Part shown: positions 49,701-63,902 of the stretch, piece by piece
How positions within the stretch are numbered: the stretch's first letter is position 1
How the letters are laid out: the number at the start of each line of letters is the position of its first letter
Origin: Epiperipatus broadwayi
Taxonomy: Eukaryota; Onychophora; Udeonychophora; Euonychophora; Peripatidae
Direction of reading: 5' to 3'
NCBI GenBank assembly: GCA_028023455.1
Contig: JAQFVV010007224.1
Span: 1 to 64,000, forward strand
DNA: 64,000 nucleotides
Translations under genes and position numbers: made by a program
Notes under the pieces: model-generated
The model's input: the letters and a program-made list of their open reading frames with translations, nothing else
Told to the model about the DNA's origin: nothing
The model's database searches: none

Positions 49701-51099
49701 GCACATGTGTCATCTAATCATCTATATTGTTGCAGGTTAGTTTTTCTAAGATTTTGCTTATGGTACGTTGACACCACATGAGTAAAACATCCTTACTATA
49801 TCCAGCTACAATTTAAGACATTATCTGAGATATTGACACGAACTTGTTCCATTATCTTCTGGGCTCTTTATAGATAAGAAATGATGTCCAGATGCATATC
49901 TAATAGCTCTGTGAGACAGACTGGGTAAGATAAAATATGTATATATCCATGATTTTTGCTGTTGGAAAGGGTATAGATAATTACTTTTCTATAGTGATAA
50001 CTTGCTTTTTTCTCTAGACTGAAGAGTAAAACTTTCTATTTCTATTGAAATTCTCTGGATAAATGTGCTATCTGCATCATCTACCTGCATGGAATACTAC
50101 ATGACTGCTTAAACTCTCACTTAAGTAATAAAAACAGGCAACATACTATGGATATATTTATACATTTATTATTACCAGCCATTAGAAAACAAGAATGAGC
50201 ATTTCAATAAAAATAAATACATTAGATATAGGTTTCGCATTGGCTTTCCATATCAATTTGTGAATCACAAATTCATCCTCATATAGAACATGCTGGTTCA
50301 TTATTCTTTTTCTTTGGTATGTTTGCATTGCTACTTTTGAATTCCTTATGCAAAAAAAAATATTTCTTCCTGAAGTACATTAATACCTTGTCCAATTGTA
50401 ACTCTTCAATGTAATCAATTCATCATATCTTTCCAATAAAACAATCAACCATATACTTTTTTAAAATGTTTTTGAGATAGACTTTATAATGTAAATGGAG
50501 TTTAGCTCTGACAAAATCATATTTAACTGGATTATAAAATACCTTTTTAAGAAGTCTTGGATTGTTTATTCATTTCATGTCTAATTTCCTATGTTCAATT
50601 CCACGAAGATGTGACATTATCATAATAGGCTCTATAGTAGCAATATATTCAGCAAGACGAAGAATATATTAATTCCAGGTTATGATCTTGCTAATGTATT
50701 TTTAAATGGCGCTGAATGTCCGTTAAAATAAAACATTACTAATGCTTTTGTATTACATCAAGAAAATGTCTAAGTCTCACTCCTGTATAATAATCAAGTA
50801 AAATAATAATTCTATACACATCCAATTTAAATTGCACATTGTAGTGTGTCCAGAATCATACAATCTAAATCTCCTTTTCTACTTAAAAATCTTTTATGAT
50901 ATTTAAATTGGTTGTCATTAATTTAATAACGATCTATCTAAGGAATACTGAAGATTTTTTTTCTCCATTAGAGGTTGACAAAAAATTTACTTTTTTAACA
51001 TTAATAAATAATAAATCGATCTTTATTTATTGTATTCAAACATGATATTTATTCGACAAATTAATAAAAATTGTTTCAATGATCAGGATCTGATAGATT

Positions 51100-52140
51100 T
51101 ACTATCTAAGAAAATGATGTTTTTGTTTTGGCTTTTCATCGATTGAAATTAAAAATTTATCATCAAATATCACATCTTGATCCCTGATTACTTTTGTTGC
51201 AATAAACTTTCCAAAGACCGAAGTTATAAAAATTGTTAGAAGTGTTGGAGAAATGAACATCTTCTTTAACACGAAATTTTAATTCCAAATTCCTGTTTTC
51301 CACCTGTACAAATAACACTTTCTCGCATTTCATCATGTAAAAGCTGTTTAATAAAAATAAATGTTAATGGAAGATAAACTAATTTTAAACAATACCATAA
51401 ATCTGCTCATAATAAATGAGATGCTTTTATAAAATCGATAAAACCAATATATATATATATATATATATACTATGTTCTGTATATTCCTGGCAACAAAAAT
51501 CACCTTTATAAAGCTTCTTGATTCTCTACAACGCAATAAAACTTTGATAATTAAAAAACGGAATAATCCTTAAGATAAGATGTTATAACTTTACAATCCA
51601 TTTATTTTTTAAAAATATATATTTTTAAAGTTAACAAATTACCACAATACTTTTAATCTTTTTCCAAGTACCTGATCAAAACATCGACGGTTTTGTTTTG
51701 TTAGATATTTTGATTTTATTAAGGTGATTATTTTATCCAAATCTAAATGAGAAGATTAAGTACTTATCATTAATAGACTTAAATTCCTATTCTTGTATCG
51801 TTATTCAAAAGATGATTTAAATATTCTATTTATCCATTCTCCAATATTATGAAAGAGCCATTATTGGATTTAATAGAATTATCATTTTTCAAATCCATAT
51901 AATTAATCTTTTTAATACACTAAAAATGATATAATATAACCATTATCAGAGAATGCTCTATCTTCTTTGCCATTTTAATCCTCCAATTTTTTTTTGGTGT
52001 TTTAATCCATAGTTGATCGTCTGTCTTTAAATCTAGGTCTTTATTATGAAGCTCCACATTTTTCATTATTTCTATTACAAAATGACAGTTTTCCTTTCAT
52101 GAAAGCATTCGTGTTATGATCATTCTCTGAAAAGCAGCCA
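51100..52140 (-). pseudogene. Tentative Ty1/copia-type integrase remnant
   Basis: On the minus strand near 51126-51200 one frame reads ATKVIRDQDVIFDD. This resembles the (K)xxxSRDVIFDE motif that ends the integrase region of Ty1/copia polyproteins, with one substitution at the S/R position. Upstream (52080 to 51850) short pieces such as LHNKDLDLKTDDQLWIKTPK and NDNSIKSNNGSFI are compatible with a decayed integrase core (the latter with LRxDNG). Frames are broken many times and I could not place reverse-transcriptase motifs convincingly downstream (49700-51100). The call rests mainly on one motif. Confidence 0.25.
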
Positions 52141-52394
52141 TGACTCTTCTTTATAGTAAATCCAAAACACACTTAATTTGCATCCATAACTCAGTTTTTA
52201 AAAGAATTTAGTTTCAAAATTCTACGATAACAACTTTAATGACTATTGAAATTTCATTAAACTGTAGTGATTGGTTATCTCTCTCTCTCTATATATATAT
52301 ATATAGTGCTTCATGTTTCTACCTACTAACCCGTATTCAAACCCCTATTTCCCATACCGCTCCTTTTTGTCGTGTATATATTTTTATGTATATG

Positions 52395-54593
52395 TTTGAG
52401 AATAGTACTTAACGTAAACTGCACTACGGGGCGCCATCTAGGCGTTTGAACCTAGAAAAATTTATAAAGTAGGCAGATACGTAAGTAAAAAAAAAATAAT
52501 AATAATTTTTATTTTTTGCATCCGGTCGTTAGCCCATGTCACTAGCTCAGTGGAATAGCAGAGATTAAATAATATAAGATCTTATCTAATTAGATTTCAA
52601 CATTAAAAAATAAATAAAATAAGCCACTGCCAGTAATTAGCATACAAACATTTATTTATGCACATATATATAAGATTTAAAATTATTTTAGTATTAGTTT
52701 TACATTTTAACATGTAACATTATTTTTAACTTTGATTTTTGACTTTAATTTACATTTAATTACTATTATATTCTAATTTTACATTTTAATTAAGTTCGCA
52801 CAGATGGGATTATAAAAGCTTGTTTTAATATGTTGCTATAGATCGGTTACATAGATTACACGGTTAAAAACATTTCACAGTAAACATAAACGATCAAAAT
52901 ATAAAATCATTGATACTGGCAATTGCAGAGGGAAATTTATAAGTAACCCAGTAGTATTCACCATAAGATACTTGCACTGTCACCAATGACTTAAAAGACC
53001 TCCGAATAAATACATTTTAGATACTCACCATAAGGTATCATTATTTATCGAATGTCTATATATTTTGATCAAATATGAAAACGCAAATATAGTTAACCGA
53101 TAAACAATCCATGCAAGCGTCTATAAACAACTTAAATTTAATGCATTTTTATTTAGAATCGAGTCTGAATAGACCACATAAATTTGCTTTTGAAAATAAA
53201 CATTCTATCCCTATTTAACCTTAGGCTAAAATTCGTAGTCAAACTGGCATCAATTCATCTGATACATCGATGTATTCAATGTAATAAAATACGGCAGCAC
53301 AAAAGGTTAAAAGAAGAAATTACCTCTTATGAGATAGGAATATTACATCTATCTGCAAAGAAGAGCAATAAAACAAAAAACTCCATAGAAAGGAACTGCG
53401 GTATCCGACTTATAATTCCTTCCATAGGCAAACGGAAGTGTGCGGCGTATGAAGCGATTCTGCCCGTAGCGAATCAATATTACATCTACTAATCACACCA
53501 ATATATCCAATCCATTGACCCAATTTAACCACGAAACAAATAACCTAAGATTACCCTCCCCTAATATAACTTTACAAATCTATACAGCCATTCACGCCCG
53601 ACTTAAGTTTAACATTTATATAATTAATTTAACGAAGAACAAAAAAAAATCATGATAAAAACTTGAAGAATAAAAAATAAATAAATGGAAATGATTTTAC
53701 ATAAATAAATAAAAAATACATCAAATAACATTTTAACTACTTTAGTCAGATAGGAAACTAATGCAATTATTTTAAATACGAAAAGTTTTTAACTTAATGT
53801 TCATTAATTGTAAAGTTCTTACGGTTTTAAACAGTTCATCTTTATCTGTCGTTTGTAAGTTTGAACGGGAATTCCCACGCCATCCTGAAGATATTGGTAT
53901 ACATTTAGCCGATGTTTTATTTATTCATTCGGAGGTTTTTTAATTTAGTTGGTCCTCAATGTAGGAAACGATAGTTCATTTCTCCTTTCTTTAACAGCTG
54001 AAAGAATTGACCGTGCGTCTGTCAATTCCTCCAACTCCGTACTACTACATATAGTCACATCGTAATAATCAATTTCCAGTCACTGATTAATAATTTCCAA
54101 ATTTTCCTTTTATATTAATGTGAAGGATTGAATTTACATTACGTCACCGATGGGATGGTCCTTTCGCTGCGGTCCGATTCAATAGGGATTTCTTCTTATT
54201 TGCTAACAGTTTTTATTGTTTTCTTATCTGACCGGTGTTTTTACATTTAAATGCCGAAGGCTGGTTTACATTTAACTAATTAACAATCATTTCCATTTCT
54301 GATTAATTAACCTGTTTTCCAAATCAAAAATATATTTAAAGATAAATTTAAAGATATAATTTCATCTCCAAATCTTTTTAAAATTTAGTTTTAAAATACT
54401 TTTTCTTTAATAAAGTTTTATTTTAATAATTTTTCATTATCTGTGCGATTTAATATATAAGAGTTTAAGATGATATTTAATTTCAATTTTTAATTCTTAA
54501 AGAAAATTTTTAAATGCGGACTTTTTAATTTACTTTCATGTTTAATAAATTTAAAAAAAACAACAATGTAACGAACGTCTATGCTCGTTACAA
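52395..54593 (-). mobile_element. TGTAAC-family repeat, copy E (about 2.2 kb)
   Basis: Close relative of copy D in the same orientation; the two align from 'acttaacgtaaactg' (6766 and 52408) to 'cgttacaa' or 'cattacaa' at the right end. The left terminus is degraded ('ttgagaatagtactt' where D has ttgtaatgatcc), so the outer inverted repeat is lost on that side. The right end keeps both arms, tgtaacga...tcgttaca, with loop gcatagacgt-like against gcacagacgt in D. A minus-strand TATA box is near 54106-54116. A 102-codon plus-strand frame (53184-53492) corresponds to a broken frame in D and is not a gene. Confidence 0.85.
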
Positions 54594-55130
54594 TATATAT
54601 ATATATATTAAACCATGAGAACGTTGTGGCCTGGGCCAATTGTGGATACTGGTTCTGTATGAAGGGTGCATTTGGGTGATTATACTTTTTTTAACATGTT
54701 TTTTGTCATCAGTATATGATTACATCTCTACACAAGGTGTTAAAAGTAGATAGAAAGCAGTCAATAGTGTGAGAGTGATGTAATAAAAATTTCAATACAG
54801 AAATATTATTCATAAATAATCTCTACTCTAATAAATGACTAATAAAAATTCTTAATTCATGTGCTTTACATTAAAGTCCCATAAAGTCTTTTGAAAATAT
54901 AATGCATAATAAAAAAATGGAAAAATGATTAGTTTAGATCTAAAATTTTATCTGAAACCCAAAGAACAAGATCACGTTGTCTTATTTCTACCTATGTTAT
55001 GACATGATTTACTCTATTACAAAGATAAACATTATTTATGAACGTTATTGTTTGACCAGCCCTAAAATTGATTATGTCTATCGTCATAAGAATGAATGTA
55101 AGATGTGAAAAAATAAATAGATATTCGGGC
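54594..55130. other. AT-rich DNA without recognisable features
   Basis: It begins with the (TA)n next to copy E. No open frame, repeat partner or RNA signature was seen. Confidence 0.5.
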
Positions 55131-55134
55131 AATT

Positions 55135-55375
55135 ATCCTTCACATGCTAAGCGTTGTCAGCCTAGAGGTCATTGCAACCGTCTTGCAAGTAAGTAGTTGG
55201 TTGCAGACGGGTGTGGGTTCGCCTCCCGGCCGATGCTATGATGTGTGAAAATAATATATATCATTCACATGATTTTTAGTTGGCATGAATTTGCCGCGTC
55301 AACTAATAATATTGAAATATAATAAGAGGGCTTTGTAACACCTTCTAGTCTATCTAATGCTACTGTTTGCATTAA
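55135..55375 (+). mobile_element. tRNA-derived SINE-like element
   Basis: The sequence around 55151 (gtcagcctagaggtcattgc) resembles a polymerase III A box of the TRGCNNAGAGGT type. About 50 bp downstream, gggttcgcctccc at 55218-55230 matches a B box (GGTTCGANTCC with one change). The intervening region is GC-richer than its surroundings. A non-tRNA body follows ('ttgccgcgtcaactaataat' near 55290), ending near 'gggctttgtaacacc'. The spacing of the two boxes is that of a tRNA-related SINE promoter. Acceptor-stem pairing is poor, so it is not a functional tRNA. There is only one copy in this window, so boundaries are approximate. Confidence 0.5.
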
Positions 55376-56639
55376 AGTAAAATGAAAAAAATTCACTAAT
55401 AAATCAAGTAAATTTTGGAGTAATGATTTTCATAAAGTAGAATTTACAATATTCATCTTTTGGATATTAACTACTATCCTTCTCTTTGGCGTTCATGTCA
55501 ACAAATATTAAGTACATCTGGCGAAACTTTCTATAATACTATTATAAAAAATAGATTTTTAGTAGTTCATCCATAAAATATACGAGAATCGATTTAATGT
55601 TTTGTGTGAGGAAACTGTTGAGAGGGTTATGAAATAAAGCAATTTCGGACTTCTTAGAAAGATGTCAATATTAAAAAATAATTTTATTTGAATGAGTGAA
55701 ACTATAAATAAAAATATTTTGATGGCCGGGGGGGGGGGTGATAAAACAAAAAAAAGAGCGAGAGAGAAATAGGAGTTTTGAAAAGATGGATAGACATTTT
55801 GAAATATGATTATGATTATAAACTTTCAATAAGTATACATTTATTTTTAAATAAAAAAGTTAATTTTCGAATGCTGTATTCATAATTTTGTAAATACGGT
55901 CTTTCTAGTGTGTATTCGTTCAAAAAATGAAAAATATAAAACTAACGCTGGTAACATAAATACTATATTCATGGCAGCCATATGTTTTGTAAAAGTAAAT
56001 ATTTAACACTACTGTATATTAACGTGCATAAAGGTGTCCTAAGAAGTTAAATAAATTATTTTCTTACCGCAGTATTGGATCTGACTTCTATCAGTTCAGA
56101 CGATTTGTAATTAGAAATAAAAATATTTTATTGGTATATGTTATTATTTTGTCAATAAAAAAGAAATATAAAACATTAATGTTTTTATCTAAGTTAAGGA
56201 TTCATTACTTATTCTTTTATTATCTATATATCAAATACCACAATTGCGATGCAGTATTGCGTGGAAGGGTTTCTGAAAAAAATATACAGATGTATTAAAT
56301 TTTTTACGTAATTTATCTTCCTCCTTTTGAAATAAACTTTTAAAAATAATAAAAAAACGTGATAATAGAAACACGAATATTTTATATAGAAACTATTCAT
56401 GCATAAAACTAGCTGCAGAAAAATACAAAGCATTATAGACACTCACATATCAATGTTAAACTACTACCCGCGCGAACGCACACACACTTAGAGAAACATA
56501 TATATGTGAAATTAACAGTCCAATCTATATGTAATTAAAAGAATAAAAAAGTTTTCATCTCAGGCAATGAACATATAGCATTTTACTATTCGGTAAATAT
56601 TATAATTACTAACAGTTGTTTATTTCATTCTTGTTTGAA
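55376..56639. other. AT-rich DNA with a G11 run; no gene seen
   Basis: A run of eleven G lies near 55729-55739 (gccggggggg...). The frame at 56224-56442 on the minus strand is short, hydrophobic and unassigned. No repeat partner recognised. Confidence 0.5.
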
Positions 56640-57618
56640 TGCTTATTTAAACTGCATGTCTTTACCCATTTCTGTGTAAGACTTCAGTACAGCTTCCATA
56701 TCATCTTGATTTTTCGTGCATAAGAAAATACAATCAGCAAATACATAATCTGATAATGTATACTCTCGTTTTCCTTATACTTATGGTATCTCAAATCCTT
56801 TTCTTAATCTTTCTATTGCCTTCTGCACTTTTCTTAAATATAACAAAAACAAAATAAGTGATATAGGGCATCGTTGCCTTAATGCGACACCACTTTTAAC
56901 TCTAGCTGATTCTATAGATTTTAATTGAGATAGATAATAATTGTTTTTAATATAATATCTTAATAAAATCCACTAAATTTTCATTCATTTCTAAATTAGT
57001 AAACATACTCAAAATCTATTTTTATTCAAACTATCATTCACCTTTTTATATCTATAACGACTATATCTAAATGCGACCTATATTCTACCCCCATCTATAA
57101 GTTGTGTGACTACAAATAAACTATCTGCTATATGCCTATTCATTCTAATACCTTTTTTCATTTGTCTTGCTACATTATATTCTTTTAGCCATTACACACT
57201 GTTTCGGGCACCATATATGCAAAAACTATATACAACACCAATGTTATTGCTATTAGTCTATCATTATTTATCTTTTAATGGTCCTTATCTTTTTCTTTAA
57301 ATAATAGTGTCACTCTTGTATTATTCTGACTATCTGGAAGTGTTGAGTTCTGTGCCATCTTATTAAAACATGATAATAGATTTAACTTAGCGTTATTTCA
57401 TAAATTCATCAGCATCTCTGCTGCTCATCCATCTAAAATACTTCCCTTTTCACTGATCATTTTTCTCTCCTTCACTCAGTTCATTTTCTGTAAAACTAAC
57501 ATATCCATTACTAGGTGCTTTTATGGTTGTTGTCATTCTGTCCTTCACATCTAACATATTTTTTTATATCCATTACATACTTATTTAAAATTTTCTCTAA
57601 ATTCTCTTTAGTACTACA

Positions 57619-57656
<38 letters not shown>

Positions 57657-58390
57657 TTCTGCATCATTCAGTAATACTATGTCTCTTTTTTCCACATTCC
57701 TTTTAAAGTATTTCTAAAAAATTGAGTCCATCTTCTACACTTTTATTAATATCTTCCATTAATTTACAATTTAATTTTATTCTATCTGTATAATTATTCA
57801 TTTTATCCAACTTCTTTTTATTTGAATAATTTTCCCACTTAATATTAACACCTTTTAGACTTTTTCTGTTTTTAATAGCACATTTGCATTTTCTACATGC
57901 TTTATCTTTCTCTTTTACACTTTTACTAGTTGTCAGTTTTATATTACTTTATTCTTCTGAATATTCTCACCTAACACTCTCTGTCGATACTTTTTTTACT
58001 TCATCCCCAACAAACTTTTCCATGATGTATTCTACTTTTATTTTACATTCTTCTAACTTATTTTTATCATTCATTATTTATCCACATCTTTTACTCTCTT
58101 TTCTACTTTTATTACTATTTACCATCACACTACTAACCCTTTCTACTATAGAAAAATTATGATCCTATTACATAAACTCTTTTTAATATCAAATACTTTT
58201 TATTTTTCATATTTTATTTATCCACTTTTCCTCTACTAATGCTTAATCTATTGTGTGACATATATCGTGTATTGGCCCTCATAAATATTTGATAAATTTT
58301 TAATGCTCAAATTCATTTTTTGACAAAAAAAATTTCAAAGCTGTTTATTTTTGTTATCCACTACATCAATTTCTTCAATATGTTCATACA
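56640..58390 (-). pseudogene. Third LINE relic: reverse transcriptase, heavily decayed
   Basis: On the minus strand near 56820-56900 one frame reads SGVALRQRCPISLILFLLYL, matching the LRQGCPxSPxLFxLY block (RT motif B) of LINEs with G changed to R. Downstream, SDYVFADCIFL near 56730-56760 corresponds to the catalytic (Y/F)ADD motif with the second D lost. Upstream, HIADSLFVVTQLIDGG near 57105-57150 fits the region before motif A. Still further upstream (57400-58390) the frames are K/E/N-rich and fit the linker between endonuclease and RT, without diagnostic motifs. A (CT)n microsatellite (57623-57654) has grown within it. Copy B of the TGTAAC family abuts its left-reading 5' side at 58393. 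Plus-strand frames here are shadows. Confidence 0.65.
57623..57654. repeat. (CT)n microsatellite
   Basis: About 16 perfect CT units inside the LINE relic at 56640-58390. Confidence 0.9.
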
Positions 58391-58392
58391 TA

Positions 58393-60418
58393 TTGTAACG
58401 ATATATAAATATGTCGTTACATTAATCCAGAATAAAAACTTAAAAGTTCGCAAATAAGAGTAAAAAACTAAACGCTAAAATTAAAAATGTTTGTTATACG
58501 TATATACATTCGCACAGATGCTAAACTTTAAAAATATTTTTTCATAAACAAAAAAAAAAAAGTATTTGAACGTATTTTTTTAAATAAAAAAATACAAGAT
58601 TGAAATATAAAAATATTTTAATAAAAAAATAACGTAAGTTAAAATAAAAACAGGTATTAATTAATTCCTGTAATCTATAAATGGAAATGATTGTTTATTA
58701 ATTATCTAAAAGCTGTTTAATTAAAAAGTCAGATGAAAAGTTAGATAAGAGAAGAAAGAGATTTTAGCTTGACCAATGGAAGCACTAAGCCTTGACTCGG
58801 ACCCTAACGAAAGTGATAGATTAGTGACGTTTTGTTGTTTGAATCCGTGTGGATAATATAAAAAGGAGAAATATTGAGTATTGGGCAGTTCCAGCTGTTT
58901 GTTTTTAGAGATGGGGTAGGACGCACATACCTCACTCTCTCTCTATTTTAAAAATGAACTGATTGAGATACCGAAAGGAACCAGCTAATGCCACCTCCAG
59001 AACATTATCTTCCAAACCAGACGTCACGGGAATATAAAACAAGAACCTGGACTCTGCTACTGTAAGCTATTAACAATGAACTTAAATTTTTTTTTTAAAT
59101 AATTAAGAACTTTCGTGAAAGCAATTTAAATGTTAAAATGGAATTTCTATTTGACCTTTAAGTTTAAAATCAATTGATGTTTAATTTTATATGTTTGTTA
59201 TTGATAAAAAAATCATTTCCATTCATTTTAATTGTATGAATTGTTTATTGTTTAAATTTTAAATGCATAAAATTTAAAGTTGGGTATAGACATTGCATAG
59301 ATTCGTTAGCGGTTGATGATGTGAGATTTTCACAGTCGATTAGAATGTATAGGTCAACGATGTTAATGCAGGCACCTTATGGTGAGTGCCATGGGTTTTG
59401 TGTATTCCCTTTTTGCAATTGACGTTATCGATGATTTTGTATTCTGATCGATTGTGTTTAATTTGGATGTTTTGACCGTGGAATCTGTGCAGCCGATCTA
59501 TACTTAACATTTTAAAACAAATTGTATAAAAGTTATCTGTGCGAACATATCTAAATGATAAATTTAAGTCGGACGTGAACGGCTATATAGTTTTTAAGGG
59601 AGGGTAATCTTAGGTTATTTGTTTCGTGGTTGAATTGGCTCAATGGTTTCTATATATTTGTGTAGGTAGTAAATGTAGCAGGAGATCTGCCACGTGCAGG
59701 ATTACATATATATGCTGCACACCCTCTGTTGCCTATAGAATTGGATAGTAAGATGCAATCCATTCCTATGGAGTTTTATGTTTATTGGTCTACTCGCCAT
59801 CAGAAGTAGCATTTCTTGTGGTGGAGAGCAACAATGTCTTCTCACTATACTGTTCAGATGTGCATTCCTGACAGTATAGTCTATTTAGTGCCGTTGTATT
59901 TTCATGCTACATTGAATACATAAGTGTATCGGATGATTGGCGTCAGTTTGACTTTGAACTTTTAGTCTAGGGTTAAATAAGGGAAGAATATTGTCTTTTC
60001 AAATGCAGATCTATGTAGCCTATTCATACCCGACCCTCTAAATAAAATATTAAACATTATAGCAAGCTATTTTAAATGTAAAATTAAAAATTAAGATAAA
60101 AATCTAAATATTAAACTTATTCCTCGAATTTAGAATGATTTTATATGTGCGTAAATAAATATTTTTCTGTGTTAATTACTGGCAGTGGCTTTTATTATTT
60201 TTTTATATTTATATCTAAGGTTATATATTTTATTATCTCTGCGTCTCCACTGAGCTAGTGACAATGGGCTAACGATCTAAATATGTAAATAAAGTGGAAT
60301 CCTAACAGCGCGTATCTGCCTACTTTATAAATTTTTCTAGGCTCAAATGCCTAGATGGCGCCCTTGGTAGTGCAGTGCGGTGCGATGTGATCTCCCACTT
60401 CGTTTGGATCGTTATAAT
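58393..60418 (+). mobile_element. TGTAAC-family repeat, copy B (about 2.03 kb)
   Basis: Begins 'ttgtaacgatatata' with the second arm tcgttaca, and ends 'ggatcgttataa'. The first ~420 bp are nearly identical to copy C (61014-61430), including the promoter region (CCAAT near 58771, gtgacgt near 58825, TATA near 58857). Its 3' half is a distinct variant: where copies A, C, D and E share 'cgataaataatgatacc', this copy has 'gattagaatgtataggtc'. It inserts at 'catacata' rather than in a (TA)n run. No protein is encoded. Confidence 0.85.
58857..58866 (+). promoter_or_regulatory. TATA-box of copy B
   Basis: tataaaaagg, 465 bp from the element 5' end, with gaccaatgg about 80 bp upstream and gtgacgtt about 30 bp upstream. 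Copy C has the same arrangement at 61467. Confidence 0.5.
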
Positions 60419-61013
60419 TGGCATCCCAAGTGTGGCCTTACCTCAGAGATTGACCCTGAGAAGGGGAATTGATGATGATGAAATTTTCTATCTTTAATAA
60501 ACCACTAGTATTTTTGAAAATAAATCATGCCCGCAATATTTTTTCTCAAATTAGTATAAATATATTTGTTGTATTGACGTGGAGTTACAGTTGAAGTTTT
60601 GTTTAAAAAGTGTTGCCAGTAAGAAAAAATTGCGCATATGTAGAGATAAATTCAAGGAATAAAAAGTAATAAATAAAACAATAATAAATCTAAATCATAA
60701 ATTTTTTTTTTAAAAAGTCTTGTTAAACTAAAATCTAATAGTTCAACTTGCCTAAGTAATAGTAAAAGATAGGAGAAATGAAACTTGGAAGGGAGGGGGC
60801 AGAAATTTAGCTGGTAATAAGGAATCAACAGTCAACATTTTTTTTATCATTATATTTGTATGTAATTACTGTTTTGTCTTTTAAAAAAAAAGTTTTGTCC
60901 TTTTGAAATTTCATATATAACAAATTTGTGTAACGTAATTACTAACACTAAGTAAAGTCTTTTTTTTTTTTTTTTAAATGTTTTTTGAGGAAGTTTACTG
61001 ATATGTAACGATA
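60419..61013. other. Spacer between two TGTAAC-family copies
   Basis: About 0.6 kb of AT-rich DNA with a T15-type run near 60961-60975. No open frame or recognisable element. It does not align with the spacer of any other pair of copies. Confidence 0.5.
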
Positions 61014-63078
61014 TATAAATATGTCGTTACATTAATCCAGAATAAAAACTTAAAAGTTCGCAAATAAGAGTAAAAAACTAAACGCTAAAATTAAAAATGT
61101 TTGTTATACGTATATACATTCGCACAGATGCTAAACTTTAAAAATATTTTTTCATAAACAAAAAAAAAAAAGTATTTGAACGTATTTTTTTAAATAAAAA
61201 AATACAAAATTGAAATATAAAAATATTTTAATAAAAAAATAACGTGAGTTAAAATAAAAACAGGTATTAATTAATTCCTGTAATCTATAAATGGAAATGA
61301 TTGTTTATTAATTATATAAAAGCTGTTTAATTAAAAAGTCAGATGAAAAGTTAGATAAGAGATGAAAGAGATTTTAGCTTGACCAATGGAAGCACTAAGC
61401 CTTGGCTCGGACCCTAACGAAAGTGATAGATTAGTGACGTTTTGTTCATTGAATCCTTGTGGATAATATAAAAAGGGAAATACAGTTTTTTCTGACAGTT
61501 TTTTCCAGCGTTGTGTGTTTGAGAGATGTGGTATGACGCACATACCACACTCTCTATAAAAAAAAAATGAAAAGACTGTGATACCTTGAACCAGCTATTG
61601 CCATCTCCAGAACATTACCTTCCAACGGAGGTGTCGCGGGAATTCCATAAGCTATATGAAAGGAACAATTATTAAAATCAATTAAGAATTTTCGTCAAGT
61701 TTTACAAATTGATAAACAGGCCAACTTAAATGTTAAAACGGACTCTTATCTGACTTTTGTAAGTTTTTAAATCAAATTAATAATGTTTAATTTTATATGT
61801 TTTCCGATGGACAAACATCATTTCCATTTTTTTTTTCTTATTGTAAAGATTATTTAAATGTATGAAATTTAAGTTGTTTTTAGACGCTTGCATGGATTCG
61901 TTTGTGGTTAATTATATTTTGGTTTTCATATTTGATCAAAATATATAGACATTCGATAAATAATGATACCTTACGGTGAGTATCTAAAATGTATTAGTTA
62001 TTGGTGACAACGCAAGTATCTTATGGTGAATACTATTGGGTTACTTATAAGTTTCCCTCTGTGATTGTCGGTATCAATAATTTTGTATTTTGATCGTTTA
62101 TGTTTATTTTGAAATGTTTTTGACCGTGGAATCTATGTAATCGATCTATACCCAACATTTTTAAACAAATCTGTGCGAACGTATTTCAATGTTAAATTTA
62201 AGTCGGGCGTGAATGGCTATATAGATTTGTAAAGTTATATTAGGGGAGGGTAATCTTGGGTTATTTGTGTCGTTGTTGAATTGGGTCAATGGATTGGATA
62301 TATTTGTGTAATAGTAGATGTAGTATGAGTTTCGCTATGTGCAGAATCACTGAATACACCGCACCAACCCTTTGCCTATGGATGGGATTGTAAGTCGGCA
62401 AAAAGGATCGCGGTCCCTTCCTATGGAGTTTTTATTTTATTGTTCTTCTTGCTATACAGACATCATATTCCTGTATTGGACAAGAGTCAATGTTTTCTCT
62501 AACTATCCTGTTCAGATGTCCATTCCTGACAGTATAGTATATTTGTGCTGTTGTATTTTCATGCTACATTGAATACATAAATGTATCAGATGGATTGATG
62601 CCGGTTTGACTGCGAAATTTGTTGCCTAAGGTTAAATCAGGGAAGAATATTTTCTTTTCAAATGCAGATCTATGTAGTTTATTCATACTTGACCATCTAA
62701 ATAAAATATTAAAACTCATTGAAATTTATGTAAATGTACAATTAAAGAGTAATCTAAAAAAAATGTTAAACCTATTCCTCGAATTTAGAATGATTTTATA
62801 TGTGCGTAAATAAATATTTTTATGTGTTAATTTCTGGCAGTGGCTTTTATTCTCTTATATTTAAGATATAAAATTTATATTTTATTATCTCTGCGTCTCC
62901 GCTGAGCTAGTGACAATGGGCTAACGATCGGAATATTTAAATAAAGTGGAATCTTAACAGCATGTATCTGCCTACTTTATAAATTTTTCTAGGCTCAAAT
63001 GCCTAGATGGCGCCCTTGTAGAGCAGATATCGTTTTTGCGGTTAGATTCGATCTCCACTTGCATTTCGATCATTACAA
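61014..63078 (+). mobile_element. TGTAAC-family repeat, copy C (about 2.07 kb), mosaic
   Basis: It begins 'tgtaacgatatata' and ends 'cgatcattacaa'. Flanks are 'gata' on the left and 'tatc' after the terminal AA on the right, so only a TA or ATAT duplication is possible. The 5' ~420 bp match copy B; from about 61865 to 63078 it matches copy A almost base for base ('gcttgcatggattcgtttg' at 61887 and 39283; 'gttaaatcagggaagaatat' at 62630 and 40040). It therefore appears recombinant between the two subfamilies. Short frames 62372-62572, 62619-62813 and 62999-63376 arise from the repeat and its flank. Confidence 0.85.
61467..61476 (+). promoter_or_regulatory. TATA-box of copy C
   Basis: tataaaaagg at the same distance from the 5' end as in copy B, with the same upstream CCAAT and TGACGT motifs. 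Confidence 0.5.
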
Positions 63079-63902
<824 letters not shown>

